From positions 1 through 36,733 of the forward strand of contig JALONG010000046.1 in the NCBI GenBank assembly GCA_025455065.1: DNA of 36,733 bases, in the 5' to 3' direction. Source of the stretch: Candidatus Kapaibacterium sp. Its GTDB lineage: Bacteria > Bacteroidota > Ignavibacteria > Kapaibacteriales > UBA4661. Positions 15,158 to 24,911 of this stretch are shown piece by piece; within the stretch, counting starts at the first letter, position 1, and every line of letters starts with the position of its first letter. The notes beneath the pieces were generated by a model that was not told where the DNA came from, ran no database searches, and was given only the letters and a program-made list of their open reading frames with translations. Position numbers and translations under genes: made by a program.

Positions 15158-17134
15158 ATGCGTACACTTTTTCACTATTTCCGCGTTGTGTATTACCAAA
15201 TTTTGAAGCCTCGTTTTTGGAGAACATTCGTGCTAAAGCGCACTCGTGATGCGGCACAGCGCACATTCCCCACCATAAAACCATTATTTTTCAATGCAGA
15301 AGAGCAATCTTCGATTGGTCCGTTTCTTGAACAATCCCTTTCCCGTGAACTCATTCTGACACAAGCAGATGCAGCAATTCACCACCGTTTCGCGCTTTTT
15401 TCCGACGCGCTGCGTGACCATGGCGAAGCTATAAATTGGCACAAAGATTACGCAAGCGGTAAAGAGTGGGACAAGCACAAACCCGCAGAAATGCTGGATT
15501 TTATGACTTCCGAACACGGTAGCGATGTAAAATATACGTGGGATTTGAACAGGTGCTATTGGTTTACGTGGCTGGGAATGGCGCATTTGCTTGATGCCGG
15601 AGACACTCGCTCTGCAAACGCCTTCGCACAAGATGTGCGCTCGTGGATAGCGGAAAATCCGCTTGGAATGGGCATCAACTGGGCAATGCCGATGGAAGTG
15701 GCTATTCGCGCAACAAATTGGATTTTAGCGCATTCGTTTTTTCACACCTCATCCGCATGTTCTGATGAATTTTGGCAAGGATTTATGCGGGTTTTGTGGC
15801 AGCACGGGAAATTTCTTTCGTATAATCTCGAATACGTCCGCCATAACGCGAACCACTTTAGTTCCAACGCAATGGGGCTTGTTGTTTTGGGGGCATTTTT
15901 TTACCATACTCGCACAGGAAAACGCTGGTTTCAGACCGGAAAACGATTCTTGGAAAAGGAAATACTGCGGCAATTCACCAAAGACGGCGTAAACTACGAA
16001 AAATCAACATCGTATCACCGTTTTGTTGTTGAAATGATGAGTATCGCTGCCGTAGCCGCAGAGCGCGTCGGTTCGCCCTTTTCCGCACAATTTTTTGAAC
16101 GACTTCACGCGGCGACTTCATGTATTGCCGCGTACACACGTCCCGACGGCTCTGCACCGATGATTGGCGATAACGATAACGGGCGCGTCATCAAACCTTT
16201 GGCTTTAGAAGATTGGAATAATCACTTGTCAATTCTAGCGCTTAGCGCAAATCTTCTTCGCAAAGCGGAACTCTTCACCCAATTTCATACAACCAGCCCC
16301 ATTGCTTTGACCGAAACTGCTCTTTGTGGCGTTAATATTCAACAAATTACCAGCATCAACTCAAGCATCAATTCCAACCCACATTCCAGCACCCAAGCCG
16401 GAGAAACCTACTTCATTCATGGCGGTTATATCATTCATAAAACAAGCACTTCTCATATTTTTACTGATGTTGGTGATTACGGTATGAACGGTTGGGGTGG
16501 GCATGGGCATAACGACTGCTTGTCGTTTGAATTTTGGCTTCAAGGTCAAACAATTATCACCGACAGTGGAACAGGCTGCTACACCAGCAATACAGCGCTT
16601 CGCAATCGTTTACGCTCCACCAAAGCGCATAATACCGTGATGATTGGCGGGAAAGAACAAACAGAATGGCTTTCGGGGAGCCTTTGGCGGATTCAGAAAG
16701 ACGAATTAGCGCCAAACGTGTTGGAGGTGCGAAGCGGCAAACAAGGTGCAGCACACACATTCGCACTTTCGGCGGAACATTCGGGATACAGACAGCGATT
16801 CGGTGTGATTCATCGGCGATATATGAAATTTCACAGCACCCTAGAACACGGAAAACTCGGTATTGTTGATGAACTAATTCCCGTAGAACAAGCAATGATA
16901 GGCATTAGCGGCAGGGCGTATTTTCACATTCCGCCGGAAATTACCGTTACGCAACAAGACGACAAAACATTATTGCTCAAAGCACCCGCACAAACACTCA
17001 CCCTCAAGGCAAAAAGCCCCATTGAACTTGAACACTGCCTCATTTCTCGCTTTTACGGCGACGTGCGCCAAGCGTGGCAATGCAGCGTGGAATGTAGCTT
17101 GGAAAGGGCTGCGGAAGTGGTGTTGGAATGGTGA
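15158..17134 (+). CDS. Heparinase II/III family protein
   Basis: From the ATG at 15158 the product is 658 residues; a TTG at 15146 would add four. The N-terminal helical toroid domain (about 1-370) includes the conserved NANHFSSNAMGL and GDNDNGR segments. The C-terminal beta-sandwich has GGHGHNDCLSFEFWLQG, with its HxH pair, followed by RSTKAHNTVMIGG, the marks of Hepar_II_III polysaccharide lyases (PL12/15/17/21-like). Such enzymes cleave uronic-acid polysaccharides by beta-elimination or act in capsule and exopolysaccharide clusters. No signal peptide is evident: the first residues (RTLFHYFRVVYYQILKPRFW) are like cytoplasmic members found in capsule loci. The substrate cannot be told. Confidence 0.88.
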   Translation: MRTLFHYFRVVYYQILKPRFWRTFVLKRTRDAAQRTFPTIKPLFFNAEEQSSIGPFLEQSLSRELILTQADAAIHHRFALFSDALRDHGEAINWHKDYASGKEWDKHKPAEMLDFMTSEHGSDVKYTWDLNRCYWFTWLGMAHLLDAGDTRSANAFAQDVRSWIAENPLGMGINWAMPMEVAIRATNWILAHSFFHTSSACSDEFWQGFMRVLWQHGKFLSYNLEYVRHNANHFSSNAMGLVVLGAFFYHTRTGKRWFQTGKRFLEKEILRQFTKDGVNYEKSTSYHRFVVEMMSIAAVAAERVGSPFSAQFFERLHAATSCIAAYTRPDGSAPMIGDNDNGRVIKPLALEDWNNHLSILALSANLLRKAELFTQFHTTSPIALTETALCGVNIQQITSINSSINSNPHSSTQAGETYFIHGGYIIHKTSTSHIFTDVGDYGMNGWGGHGHNDCLSFEFWLQGQTIITDSGTGCYTSNTALRNRLRSTKAHNTVMIGGKEQTEWLSGSLWRIQKDELAPNVLEVRSGKQGAAHTFALSAEHSGYRQRFGVIHRRYMKFHSTLEHGKLGIVDELIPVEQAMIGISGRAYFHIPPEITVTQQDDKTLLLKAPAQTLTLKAKSPIELEHCLISRFYGDVRQAWQCSVECSLERAAEVVLEW

Positions 17135-17171
17135 GAATATGCCTTCCCCCACAACAATAAACCACAAAAAC

Positions 17172-17726
17172 TTATGGCTGATACTTCAACCCCGTTACAA
17201 CTGCATTTCCTCTGCGAAGCGCCGTAACAATAAAGATATTATCGTAATCCGCATCATTGATTTGTGCATAGTGATTGCTTCCAACGAGTGTGTTGAGCAA
17301 ATGCGGAATTGTATTGGAATGACCGACAATCAGCACCGTCCCACCGTTGTATTTGCTCAAAAGAGAATCCGCCAATGCCGTATTTTCTGCCGCATTTGTG
17401 GAGGCGTTGTAGTGGTGAATGCTCATTCCAAGCGCTTTAGCGAGCGGTTGTGCAGTATTGACGGTACGCTTAAACGGCGTTGCATACAGCGCGGAAAACG
17501 GCACATTGCGAAACAGCACGGCAAATTTTTCTGCCCGTTTCTGCCCTTCAGCACTGAGTTCGGGGTCGTTTGAAGGCGGGTTCAGTACCTTTTCCGCATG
17601 GCGAATGAGAATGAATGTCGTTTGTTTTGGCTCTCTGACTTGAGCGCTTGTTTGAGAAATGCCAAACAGCACTTGTATCACGACATAGCCTACAAACGCA
17701 AGGAAATATCGGTATTGCAGCATCAT
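17172..17726 (-). CDS. Exported histidine phosphatase family protein
   Basis: The 184-residue protein carries a signal peptide (about 1-29, ending TSAQ) and the histidine phosphatase core. The core has the catalytic LIRHAEK motif (His near residue 43), YATPFKRTVNTAQPLA with the second conserved Arg, a Glu in the AENTAL region, and VGHSN with the second catalytic His. Short exported members act on unknown phosphoesters in the periplasm. Its ATG overlaps the stop of the chemoreceptor gene (TAATG), and AGGAG lies a few bases upstream, so translation is probably coupled to it. A functional link to signalling is not implied by sequence. Confidence 0.87.
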   Translation of the reverse strand: MMLQYRYFLAFVGYVVIQVLFGISQTSAQVREPKQTTFILIRHAEKVLNPPSNDPELSAEGQKRAEKFAVLFRNVPFSALYATPFKRTVNTAQPLAKALGMSIHHYNASTNAAENTALADSLLSKYNGGTVLIVGHSNTIPHLLNTLVGSNHYAQINDADYDNIFIVTALRRGNAVVTGLKYQP

Positions 17727-19465
17727 TACGCTCCTAATTCCTTTCGTATTCTATCCGCCATTGTCGAAGTGCGGAAACGCGATACAAGCTGGCGTACACC
17801 CTGCATATGGTCGCTGAGTTCCCCAACGGCATGAGTGATACGTTGCATTCCCACCGATGAATCGTGAACAACTTTGTTAATCGTGTCAATATTGCTGGAA
17901 ATCATTGCAATTTCTTGGGACTGCTTGCGGCTAATGTCCGCCAACTGTGCATAAGTAAAGGCATTTTGCGCGGCATCATTCATAAATTCTCCAAAAAGCT
18001 GCCCTGTTTGCGACACAAGGTCTTTTCCGCGCCGCACCTGCTCTGAGCCTTGCCTGATGATACTTACCGCATCATTGGTGTCGCGCTGAATAGCCCCAAC
18101 CATCTGAGTAATTTGCTGCGTAGCTTTGGTCGTGCGCTCGGCGAGTTTTCGCACTTCGTCGGCAACAACGGCGAAGCCGCGCCCCGAATCACCCGCTCGT
18201 GCCGCTTCAATGGCAGCGTTCAGCGCAAGAAGATTCGTTTGGTCAGCAATTTCATCAATGACCTGCACAATTTCACCGATTTGTCGGCTGTTTCGCCCAA
18301 GTTCTTCAATCGTTTGTGTGGATTGCATCACGGCGCGTTCAATGGCATTCATTTCTTCGACGGTTTTGGTAACGATTCCTCCTGCATCATTGGACTTTTG
18401 TGCGGTTTGTTGTGCGCTTTCCGAAAACTGAAGAGCGGTGTTGGCGCTGCGTTGCATGGAACTTGCCAGTTGAGCAATAACGGCAACAGCATTGGACAAC
18501 TCCGTTGATTGCTGCTGTGTGCCGCCAACGAGTTCGTCTGCGCTGGAAGAAATCTCTACGCTGTTCGTTGCGGTTGCTTCAATCGCTTCAACAATTTGCA
18601 ATAACATCGTTCTAACACTTTTGAGCGCTTCGTTGTAGCCTTGATACAGCTTTGCAATATCGTCATCACCTTCGGCTTCGAGGTACGCCATAAGGTCTCC
18701 ATGCGAGAAACGCTGTACACTTTCAAGCATATATTCTACGCATTGCGACAAGTACAGCCTCGTATTTTCCGATTCGCGCATTGCCATTTCAACGGCGGTT
18801 TTCTGCCCTGCAACTTGGTCTTTCATCGTGCGTAGCCCTTGATTCATGCGGTACATCTCCTCAACACCTTCCTGCATCTGCTTAAACGCCTTCAAACGCC
18901 CCGTTTCAAAGAGATACGCAATAAACGTCAGCACCGCCATTGCGCCCAAAACAGCGACAAGTTCGGAACGAGCAAGGTTTTCAGGTAGAATCTTGTTTTG
19001 AAACGGTAAGTGGAATCGTTCTCCGACGAAGTAAAAAATTGCTGTCAAACAGACACCCACAAACCACTGCACCATTGAACGACGACTAAGCAGTAATGCG
19101 CTTAAAATCGGGATAAAACAAAGCCATTGCAACACGGTGGAATAAATTGCGTGGGTCGTCCAAATAAGGCTGTTTAGCATGGCGTAAATCGTCCAACAAA
19201 GTAGCTGCGCACAAAGAAGCTGTGAACCTGTTCGCCGAAAAAGAACGGGAATGGCAAAATACATCACCATACCTATCAACACCGTAACCACGCCGAAGTA
19301 GTGTTTATGCCCCACGTAGGAAAGCGCCATAAGTGGCGAGGTAATTCCGGCTACGAGCGAAACCCCCACCAATAGTCGCGCGCGACGCAAACCGTCGTTG
19401 TCGGTATCAAGGTCGGAAGGGATAAAGCGTGAAACAGTGCGGTCAAAAAGTTCAATGGCAGTCAT
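17726..19465 (-). CDS. Methyl-accepting chemotaxis-type receptor with multi-pass membrane N-terminus
   Basis: The 579-residue protein has about six N-terminal membrane segments (about 30-195), with no large periplasmic sensor. A HAMP-like stretch follows (around [29 protein letters not shown]), then a full MCP signalling domain to about 560. The hairpin tip is well conserved: [37 protein letters not shown]. Such proteins control a CheA kinase at the membrane. A multi-pass sensor suggests detection inside the membrane or of small permeant signals. AGGAGG lies 5 bases before the ATG, the best Shine-Dalgarno in the window. No cheA/cheW is visible here. Confidence 0.92.
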   Translation of the reverse strand: MTAIELFDRTVSRFIPSDLDTDNDGLRRARLLVGVSLVAGITSPLMALSYVGHKHYFGVVTVLIGMVMYFAIPVLFRRTGSQLLCAQLLCWTIYAMLNSLIWTTHAIYSTVLQWLCFIPILSALLLSRRSMVQWFVGVCLTAIFYFVGERFHLPFQNKILPENLARSELVAVLGAMAVLTFIAYLFETGRLKAFKQMQEGVEEMYRMNQGLRTMKDQVAGQKTAVEMAMRESENTRLYLSQCVEYMLESVQRFSHGDLMAYLEAEGDDDIAKLYQGYNEALKSVRTMLLQIVEAIEATATNSVEISSSADELVGGTQQQSTELSNAVAVIAQLASSMQRSANTALQFSESAQQTAQKSNDAGGIVTKTVEEMNAIERAVMQSTQTIEELGRNSRQIGEIVQVIDEIADQTNLLALNAAIEAARAGDSGRGFAVVADEVRKLAERTTKATQQITQMVGAIQRDTNDAVSIIRQGSEQVRRGKDLVSQTGQLFGEFMNDAAQNAFTYAQLADISRKQSQEIAMISSNIDTINKVVHDSSVGMQRITHAVGELSDHMQGVRQLVSRFRTSTMADRIRKELGA

Positions 19466-19558
19466 ATTTTCCTCCTAAAATCAAGAAATGCTGTTGGATT
19501 GACAAGTGTACGGAATTTCTGTTATTAGAACAAAAAAACGTGCAGCGGCGAATAACGG

Positions 19559-19972
19559 TTATTCTGCCACTTGTTCCTGCGTTCCTTCGGCAAGCGTTCT
19601 GAGCAGTTTTTCCAATGCGAATCGCTGTAAAAGCGCATCAATGCGATAGAGTTTTGTTTGTTGAATCACCGCAGGCTCAATGCCGAAAGCAGCACCGATG
19701 ATTGTTACCCCTTCCGATGCCTCCCCAAGCAATTCTTTCACCTCACGAGCGAGTTCATAGCCCTGAAACGATTTCGCATCTAAGTCAATACAAACGTAGA
19801 TTCGGTGCGCGTTGTCTGATGTGCCGATAATACGGAGAATTTCCTGCACCTCATGAGAAAAAACCACCGATAGAGGACTTTTGGCAAAAAGTCGCTCTGC
19901 TTTTGAGCGCAATCGTGCGTCGTCGGTGGCAAGAATAATCGGCGGAGGGTTGAGTAGTGACGCGGTTTGCAC
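19559..19972 (-). CDS. Degenerate receiver-domain protein
   Basis: The 137-residue protein starts at a GTG (19972). It has a CheY-like layout: acidic pair D17-D18 after strand 1 (IILATDD), a likely phospho-acceptor D63 (IYVCID) with the conserved Gly eight residues later (G71), and a TIIGAA strand at 90-95. The conserved Thr/Ser after strand 4 is replaced by Ala, and the Lys-Pro after strand 5 is missing (LLQRF). It may therefore bind or signal without normal phospho-switching. No output domain is present. It lies 93 bases upstream of the chemoreceptor gene and on the same strand, which suggests a joint role, but this is inference. Confidence 0.65.
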   Translation of the reverse strand: MQTASLLNPPPIILATDDARLRSKAERLFAKSPLSVVFSHEVQEILRIIGTSDNAHRIYVCIDLDAKSFQGYELAREVKELLGEASEGVTIIGAAFGIEPAVIQQTKLYRIDALLQRFALEKLLRTLAEGTQEQVAE

Positions 19973-20026
19973 GAAGAATCAAGGAAAGTATGGAGGAAAA
20001 TATATGAGGCATGAAATCAAGAAAAT

Positions 20027-21031
20027 TTATTCCTCTTCTTGATTCATCGCTTCGATAATAGTGGCACTCAGTTCATGGAGGGCTTCAACCTCCCATTCTG
20101 CTTGCATTTTGGTATAAGCAAAAATCAAATTACGAATCATACGCAGCAAAATAGCGATGTTTGAGGATTTTTCCAGCATGGATTCTTCAAAACTAAACCC
20201 GGCATCGCGTATGAAGCGCTTGCAATCATCCCGTGACAAAAATGCGCCCTTTCCAAAGGCATCAATAAACACATCCAATTCGGGATGATACACGACAAAA
20301 TGCGCCGGCATACCTACGCCGTAAACGCCAACATCTGCCCTTTCGGCAACCAGCAAATACGCCACGCACAGTGAAATCGGTATGCCAAGCCTGCGCCGCA
20401 TAACGATATGCGCATATGTGTTGTCGGGGTGATGATATTCGTCGTCGGCAGCACCGGAAAAACGTGATTCCTCGAAAAATGCTTGATTCATGGACAACAC
20501 CAGCCCAAGTTCGTTATGCTGTTGGGATTTCATAAACAGCGCATGAACTCTGAGCGCTATGTCATCAAGCCCCTTACGAAGTGCTTCTGCATCAGTTTCA
20601 GGATAGCCAAACTGCGAAAGTCCAATAAACATTTCTTCCAAATTCAAATCCCGCCGCGCTTCGCTACATTCTCGCACCATATCAAGTAAACCATCTATTG
20701 CTTCACGCTGGAAACTGCGTAATACCGCCGTTGCTATTGTTATCGCCTGCGGGTCGGTGATAATATTTTCTCGAAGGTCTGTACGAAGCACAGGCGATAT
20801 TTTCGCTCCATAACTCCGCAATTTTTCTTTGGCAGCGCCGGAAATGCGGGAATCGGGGTCATCCAACAAACTCCGCACGGCTTCGTACTCCTTCAGTGTT
20901 GCATGAGGAGGAAAGTACGCCTGTTCCAAAGAAATCCTGAGCGTCTCAGCCGTAAGGCGGTTGAGCTCGTCTTGATATTCTTCTTCGGAAGAAAAGTTAT
21001 TGCGGTCTATGGAAATGTGGTCGTGCGACAT
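20027..21031 (-). CDS. Transglutaminase-like (SirB1-type) protein
   Basis: The ATG at 21031 gives 334 residues; a TTG at 21046 would add five. The core resembles the Transglut_core2/SirB1 family: ADDEYHHPDNTYAHIVMRRRLGIPISLCVAYLLVAERADVGVYGVGMPAHFVVYHP (about 210-265), followed by an IDAFGKG turn. The N-terminus has HEAT-like helices with Leu/Asp repeats (RSLLDDPDSRISGAAKEKL). The family is found near many housekeeping genes and has no proven enzymatic role. The stop of the upstream LOG gene is 23 bases from the start, so they are co-transcribed. Confidence 0.8.
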   Translation of the reverse strand: MSHDHISIDRNNFSSEEEYQDELNRLTAETLRISLEQAYFPPHATLKEYEAVRSLLDDPDSRISGAAKEKLRSYGAKISPVLRTDLRENIITDPQAITIATAVLRSFQREAIDGLLDMVRECSEARRDLNLEEMFIGLSQFGYPETDAEALRKGLDDIALRVHALFMKSQQHNELGLVLSMNQAFFEESRFSGAADDEYHHPDNTYAHIVMRRRLGIPISLCVAYLLVAERADVGVYGVGMPAHFVVYHPELDVFIDAFGKGAFLSRDDCKRFIRDAGFSFEESMLEKSSNIAILLRMIRNLIFAYTKMQAEWEVEALHELSATIIEAMNQEEE

Positions 21032-21054
21032 ACAATTCGGCGACAATCGGTTTC

Positions 21055-21906
21055 TCAGAGTTTGTAAATGCGGGATAGTTCCCGCTTCAGATAATCAAAC
21101 GCCTCTTCGGGATTATCGGCGTAATGGAACAACATCAGGTCTTCTTGGCTAATCATGCCTGTATCGGCAAGATATTCAAAATTAAACGTGTTCTTCCAAA
21201 ACTCCCTGCCGTAGAGCATTATCGGCATTTCTTTTGTGATTTTTTGTGTTTGTACCAGCGTCAAAAGTTCAAACAGTTCATCCATCGTCCCAAAGCCACC
21301 CGGAAAGACAATAAGCGCTTTGGCGAGGTTCATAAACCAAAATTTTCGTATGAAAAAATAATGAAACTCAAAGTTCAATTCCGGCGTGATGTAGGGATTC
21401 GGAAACTGCTCAAACGGCAGGCTGATATTGAAGCCGATTGATTCGCCCCCGGCATTGTACGCTCCACGATTTGCCGCTTCCATAATGCCCGGACCACCGC
21501 CGGAGCAAATCAACAAGCGCTTGCTTTTGGGCAGCGTTAAAGACCAAGCCGTGAGTTTTTCTGCGAGTTCGACGGTATCGTTGTAATAATTTGTAAAATG
21601 CTTTTGACGGTACAAGCGATCAAGCTGTGCCTCAAGCGTTCTTTTCTCTTTTGGTTTTGCCGTCAGGAGTTGCTGTTTCAATTTGTTTTCTGCGGCATCA
21701 AACTCTTCTTCGGAACGAATCCGCGCAGAACCGAACATCGCTATTGTTCCCAACATCGGAATATGGCGGAATTTTTGTTCGGGATACAAATACTCCGCTA
21801 AAATACGAATGATACGAGCATCTTTACCATTGAGAAAATCCAAGTCTTTATACGCTTTTGGAGCGCGCTCCAAGGTTTTGGGTGCTGCTTTTTTTGCTTT
21901 TTTCAT
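21055..21906 (-). CDS. LOG family protein (TIGR00730-type Rossmann fold)
   Basis: The 283-residue protein contains both LOG signatures: GGGPGIMEAANRGA at about 136-149 and PGGFGTMDELFE at about 202-213. LOG proteins include cytokinin-riboside 5'-monophosphate phosphoribohydrolases and nucleotide 5'-monophosphate nucleosidases. This one is longer than classical LOGs because of an N-terminal extension (Lys/Ala-rich first 12 residues) and an inserted charged helix (about 65-100, EEEFDAAENKLKQQLL). The exact nucleotide substrate is unknown. It is the likely second gene of the unit after marR. Confidence 0.9.
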   Translation of the reverse strand: MKKAKKAAPKTLERAPKAYKDLDFLNGKDARIIRILAEYLYPEQKFRHIPMLGTIAMFGSARIRSEEEFDAAENKLKQQLLTAKPKEKRTLEAQLDRLYRQKHFTNYYNDTVELAEKLTAWSLTLPKSKRLLICSGGGPGIMEAANRGAYNAGGESIGFNISLPFEQFPNPYITPELNFEFHYFFIRKFWFMNLAKALIVFPGGFGTMDELFELLTLVQTQKITKEMPIMLYGREFWKNTFNFEYLADTGMISQEDLMLFHYADNPEEAFDYLKRELSRIYKL

Positions 21907-21972
21907 TGGATATTATTGTATGAATTGCGAGGATATATGCGACTTATACGCCATTTCAGGACAAGAGTCGCG

Positions 21973-22028
21973 TTAATTCGAGGAATTTAATTCGAGGAAT
22001 TTAATTCGGGGAATTTGATTCGGTTAAT
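21973..22028. repeat. Four 14-bp tandem repeats spanning the marR stop codon
   Basis: Units TTAATTCGAGGAAT (21973-21986 and 21987-22000), TTAATTCGGGGAAT (22001-22014) and TTGATTCGGTTAAT (22015-22028) follow one another. On the minus strand the last two encode the C-terminal residues of the MarR protein and its TAA stop; the first two are downstream. Because 14 is not a multiple of three, gain or loss of units inside the gene would shift the frame, but TAA recurs in each unit. Confidence 0.8.
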
Positions 22029-22459
22029 TTTACACACAAACGCGATAATTCTCGAAACTCCTCCGGTGTGAGCGTTTCGCCCATCGCGCTCATCATCGCG
22101 TAAAAGTGCGGATCCACGTCCGTAAGCGCCTGTATGCCCTTTTCCGTAATCGTTGTGACGGACAAACGGCGGTCTTCCTCAGGACGCGCCCGCAGCACAT
22201 AACCCTGACGAATTAAACCGTCTATGGAGCGTGTAACATCAACGCTTTTCTCAATTAGATGCTTCAAAATATCGGTACGGGAAAGTCCTTCAGGATACGA
22301 CCGTTTCAGTATTCGCAAGATATTGTACTGTACACCCGTGATTTGAAGCGGTGCTACGGCTTTATCAACTTGCGTTCTGAGGAATTCCGAAGCCATAGCG
22401 ACGTTGATAATCGCATCCAGCGCGGGATGACTGTGTTGATGAGGTTTTTGTGGGTTCAT
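22001..22459 (-). CDS. MarR family transcriptional regulator
   Basis: The 152-residue protein has the winged-helix layout of MarR: helix 1-2 (AIINVAMASEFLRTQVDKAVAPLQITGVQYNILRILKR), the DNA-reading helix in GLSRTDILKHLIEKSVDVTRSIDGLIRQGYVLR and the wing RPEEDRRLSVTTITEKG. MarR proteins act as dimers and usually repress neighbouring genes until a small ligand binds. The targets may be the downstream LOG-transglutaminase unit or the divergent histidine kinase gene at 22709; the 249-base gap between them shows no obvious long palindrome. The C-terminal tail is encoded by a 14-bp tandem repeat. Confidence 0.87.
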   Translation of the reverse strand: MNPQKPHQHSHPALDAIINVAMASEFLRTQVDKAVAPLQITGVQYNILRILKRSYPEGLSRTDILKHLIEKSVDVTRSIDGLIRQGYVLRARPEEDRRLSVTTITEKGIQALTDVDPHFYAMMSAMGETLTPEEFRELSRLCVKLTESNSPN

Positions 22460-22708
22460 GCCGTTTCAAAATGAAGATTCAAAAATGTAGCGAAGTGGGA
22501 CGTAGAGAAGTTTGGAAATCCGCCAAAAGAACGATTGAGCAAAGATACACGATTTTTTTGATTGTACGCAAGAGAAGAAACGCGGATTTGTCGGAAACGC
22601 CGATTTTTTCTTTCAATCACAACACCAAAAGCCGAAAATTCTTATTGCGGAAAACGAATATATCGCTATCTTCTTTAGGTTATCAGTTCACCTCCTTCTT
22701 TAATTGCT

Positions 22709-24904
22709 ATGGTGCTACGCTGTTTACATTGTCTTCGTCACTTAGGCAGGGCTTTCGCTAGAGTTTCTCTGCGTGGCTTCCTTGTGCTGGTACTTTGTGC
22801 ATATTTGCTGCAAACACAGCCAGAGAGCCGCGCACAGGGAATTAAACAAACCGTAGATAGCATCACCTCAGAATACAATAAGGCAAAAGCAGCGCAAAAC
22901 GACACCCTCAGCGCATTATTGCTTGGGGAAATTGGCAAGGCGCTCTGGGGAACGTATCCCGATTCGGCAATGGTCTATGAACAAGAAATGTTGCGCCTTG
23001 CAGAAAGCATCAACTTTGAGCGCGGCAAAGCGATTGCCTACAACAATATCGGGTACATTTACCGCAAAAAAAGTCAGTATGACGAATGTTTGGAATACAG
23101 CCATAAAGCCCTTTCCATTCTTGAGCCGCTCGGCGATAAATCTATGGCGGCATGGTGTTATCACAACATTGCGAATGTGCATTATGCTCGCGGACGCTCG
23201 GATTTGGCATTGGAAAATCACTTCAAAGCCTTACGATTACGCGAGGAAATCGGTGAAAAGAAATCAGTAGCGTGGTCATTGAGCAATATCAGCGATATTT
23301 ACCGTGACCAAGGCTACAAAGAACAAGCGCTGCAATACACCCAACAAGCAGTTGCCAAATTTCAGGAAACCGGCGACAAACACGGCGCAGCAGTGGCTTT
23401 GAACAGCATCGGCGTGATGTTACAAGAAGAAGGTCGTTACGAAGAAGCCGCAGCGCAGTTTTTACAGGCACTTGCTTTGGATGAGGCAATGGAACACGGA
23501 ATCGGAATGATTTGGTCGTTGCGCTATTTAGGTGAAGTTTCCATGCGACAACGCCGCTATGACCAAGCGGAAAAATACTTTTTGCGAGGGCTAACCATCA
23601 GCCGCAAACTCAATGACCGCAAGCAAACTATTTCTGCATTACTGAATTTGGGGCGACTTTTTGAACAAACAAAACTTATTCCTCGCGCTTTTTTCTGCGC
23701 CAAAGAAGCACTCGCGCTTGCCGATTCGGTACATTCGGAACAAGCACGGCAAGAATCCTTCCAACTCCTCAGTAATCTGTATGCCGCAACGGGAAACTAT
23801 AGATCGGCATATCGCTATCATATCCAAGCCGCATCGTTACGCGATTCTCTTTTTACGGCTTCCAGCGCAAAAAAGGTTGCTGAAATATCCACGCAATACG
23901 AAGCAGACAAACGCAAGCAAGAAATAGCGCTGCTCACGAAGGATAACGCCCTCCAAGAAGCAGCCATCAAGCGGGATGCAATGACGCGCAACGGGCTTAT
24001 TGTCGGGGTTTTGGTGCTATTGGTGATTGCTCTTTTGCTTGTGCAACGGTATCGGCTTGCTGAACGCGCCCGAACGGAACTTCGCATCAAAAACGAGGAA
24101 ATCACTCGGCAACAGCAAATTTTGGAAGACCAAGCAGCAGAAATCGAGATTACCAATACCCAACTCAATGAACAGAATCTTGCTTTGCAGCAGCTGAACA
24201 CCGAAAAAAATGAGTTTTTAGGTATAGCCGCACACGACCTTAAAAATCCCCTCACCTCCATCACCATGAACGCTTCGGGTTTGCGTGATAATTTACAACG
24301 CTTTACGCCCGAAGCACTGCAAGAACGGCTTGGCTCCATAGTTCTTTCTTCGCAGCGTATGGCAAGCATTATCAACAATCTACTCGACATCAATGCGATT
24401 GAAACAGGAAATCTCAATATCGCTTGCAAGCCCACGAACATCCGACCTATTGTGCAACATTCAGTAGCAGATTACACAGAACGCGCAGCACAAAAATCTA
24501 TTGCGCTCACCTTACAGGATACATTCTCCGAAGGCGGCATAGGATCACCCGCCCTGAACATTGACGCGGGAATTTTTGCGGAAATACTTGACAATTTGAT
24601 TTCCAATGCGATTAAGTATTCACCGCAAGGAAAGCGCGTAACGGTGCAGGTAGAACTGAACGACACCTATCTTCGGATAGCGGTCAAAGACGAAGGTCCG
24701 GGAATTTCGGAGGAGGACAAAAAGCGTTTGTTTCAAAAGTTTGCCCGTCTTTCCGCGCAGCCAACAGGCGGCGAACACAGCACAGGGCTTGGGCTATCCA
24801 TCGTTAAACGTCTCACCGAAGCAATGCGGGGACGAGTAGGATGCGATTCGGTGTTGGGAAGCGGAGCAACGTTTTTTGTGGAATTTCCCCTACAATCGGA
24901 GTAA
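22709..24904 (+). CDS. TPR-repeat sensor histidine kinase
   Basis: The 731-residue protein has an N-terminal hydrophobic segment (about 22-36, probably a signal peptide or anchor). About seven tetratricopeptide repeats follow between 70 and 390 (for example AIAYNNIGYIYRKKSQYDECLEYSHKAL). Then come a membrane helix (429-446), a coiled coil (455-500), and a histidine kinase core with H509 in AAHDLKNPLTS, N-box LISNAIKYSP (around N633), DEGPGIS at 671-677 and STGLGLSIV at 692-700. The TPR domain would face the periplasm. No response regulator gene is adjacent, so it is an orphan kinase here. The gene is convergent with the alpha/beta hydrolase, only 7 bases apart. Confidence 0.92.
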   Translation: MVLRCLHCLRHLGRAFARVSLRGFLVLVLCAYLLQTQPESRAQGIKQTVDSITSEYNKAKAAQNDTLSALLLGEIGKALWGTYPDSAMVYEQEMLRLAESINFERGKAIAYNNIGYIYRKKSQYDECLEYSHKALSILEPLGDKSMAAWCYHNIANVHYARGRSDLALENHFKALRLREEIGEKKSVAWSLSNISDIYRDQGYKEQALQYTQQAVAKFQETGDKHGAAVALNSIGVMLQEEGRYEEAAAQFLQALALDEAMEHGIGMIWSLRYLGEVSMRQRRYDQAEKYFLRGLTISRKLNDRKQTISALLNLGRLFEQTKLIPRAFFCAKEALALADSVHSEQARQESFQLLSNLYAATGNYRSAYRYHIQAASLRDSLFTASSAKKVAEISTQYEADKRKQEIALLTKDNALQEAAIKRDAMTRNGLIVGVLVLLVIALLLVQRYRLAERARTELRIKNEEITRQQQILEDQAAEIEITNTQLNEQNLALQQLNTEKNEFLGIAAHDLKNPLTSITMNASGLRDNLQRFTPEALQERLGSIVLSSQRMASIINNLLDINAIETGNLNIACKPTNIRPIVQHSVADYTERAAQKSIALTLQDTFSEGGIGSPALNIDAGIFAEILDNLISNAIKYSPQGKRVTVQVELNDTYLRIAVKDEGPGISEEDKKRLFQKFARLSAQPTGGEHSTGLGLSIVKRLTEAMRGRVGCDSVLGSGATFFVEFPLQSE

Positions 24905-24911
24905 ACGATGT

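Noticed and set aside
21973-22028. CRISPR-like array
   Set aside because: The four units are direct tandem repeats without spacers.
23818-24441. 207-residue minus-strand frame inside the TPR kinase
   Set aside because: Low-complexity Ser/Arg/Cys-rich shadow of the kinase core on the other strand.
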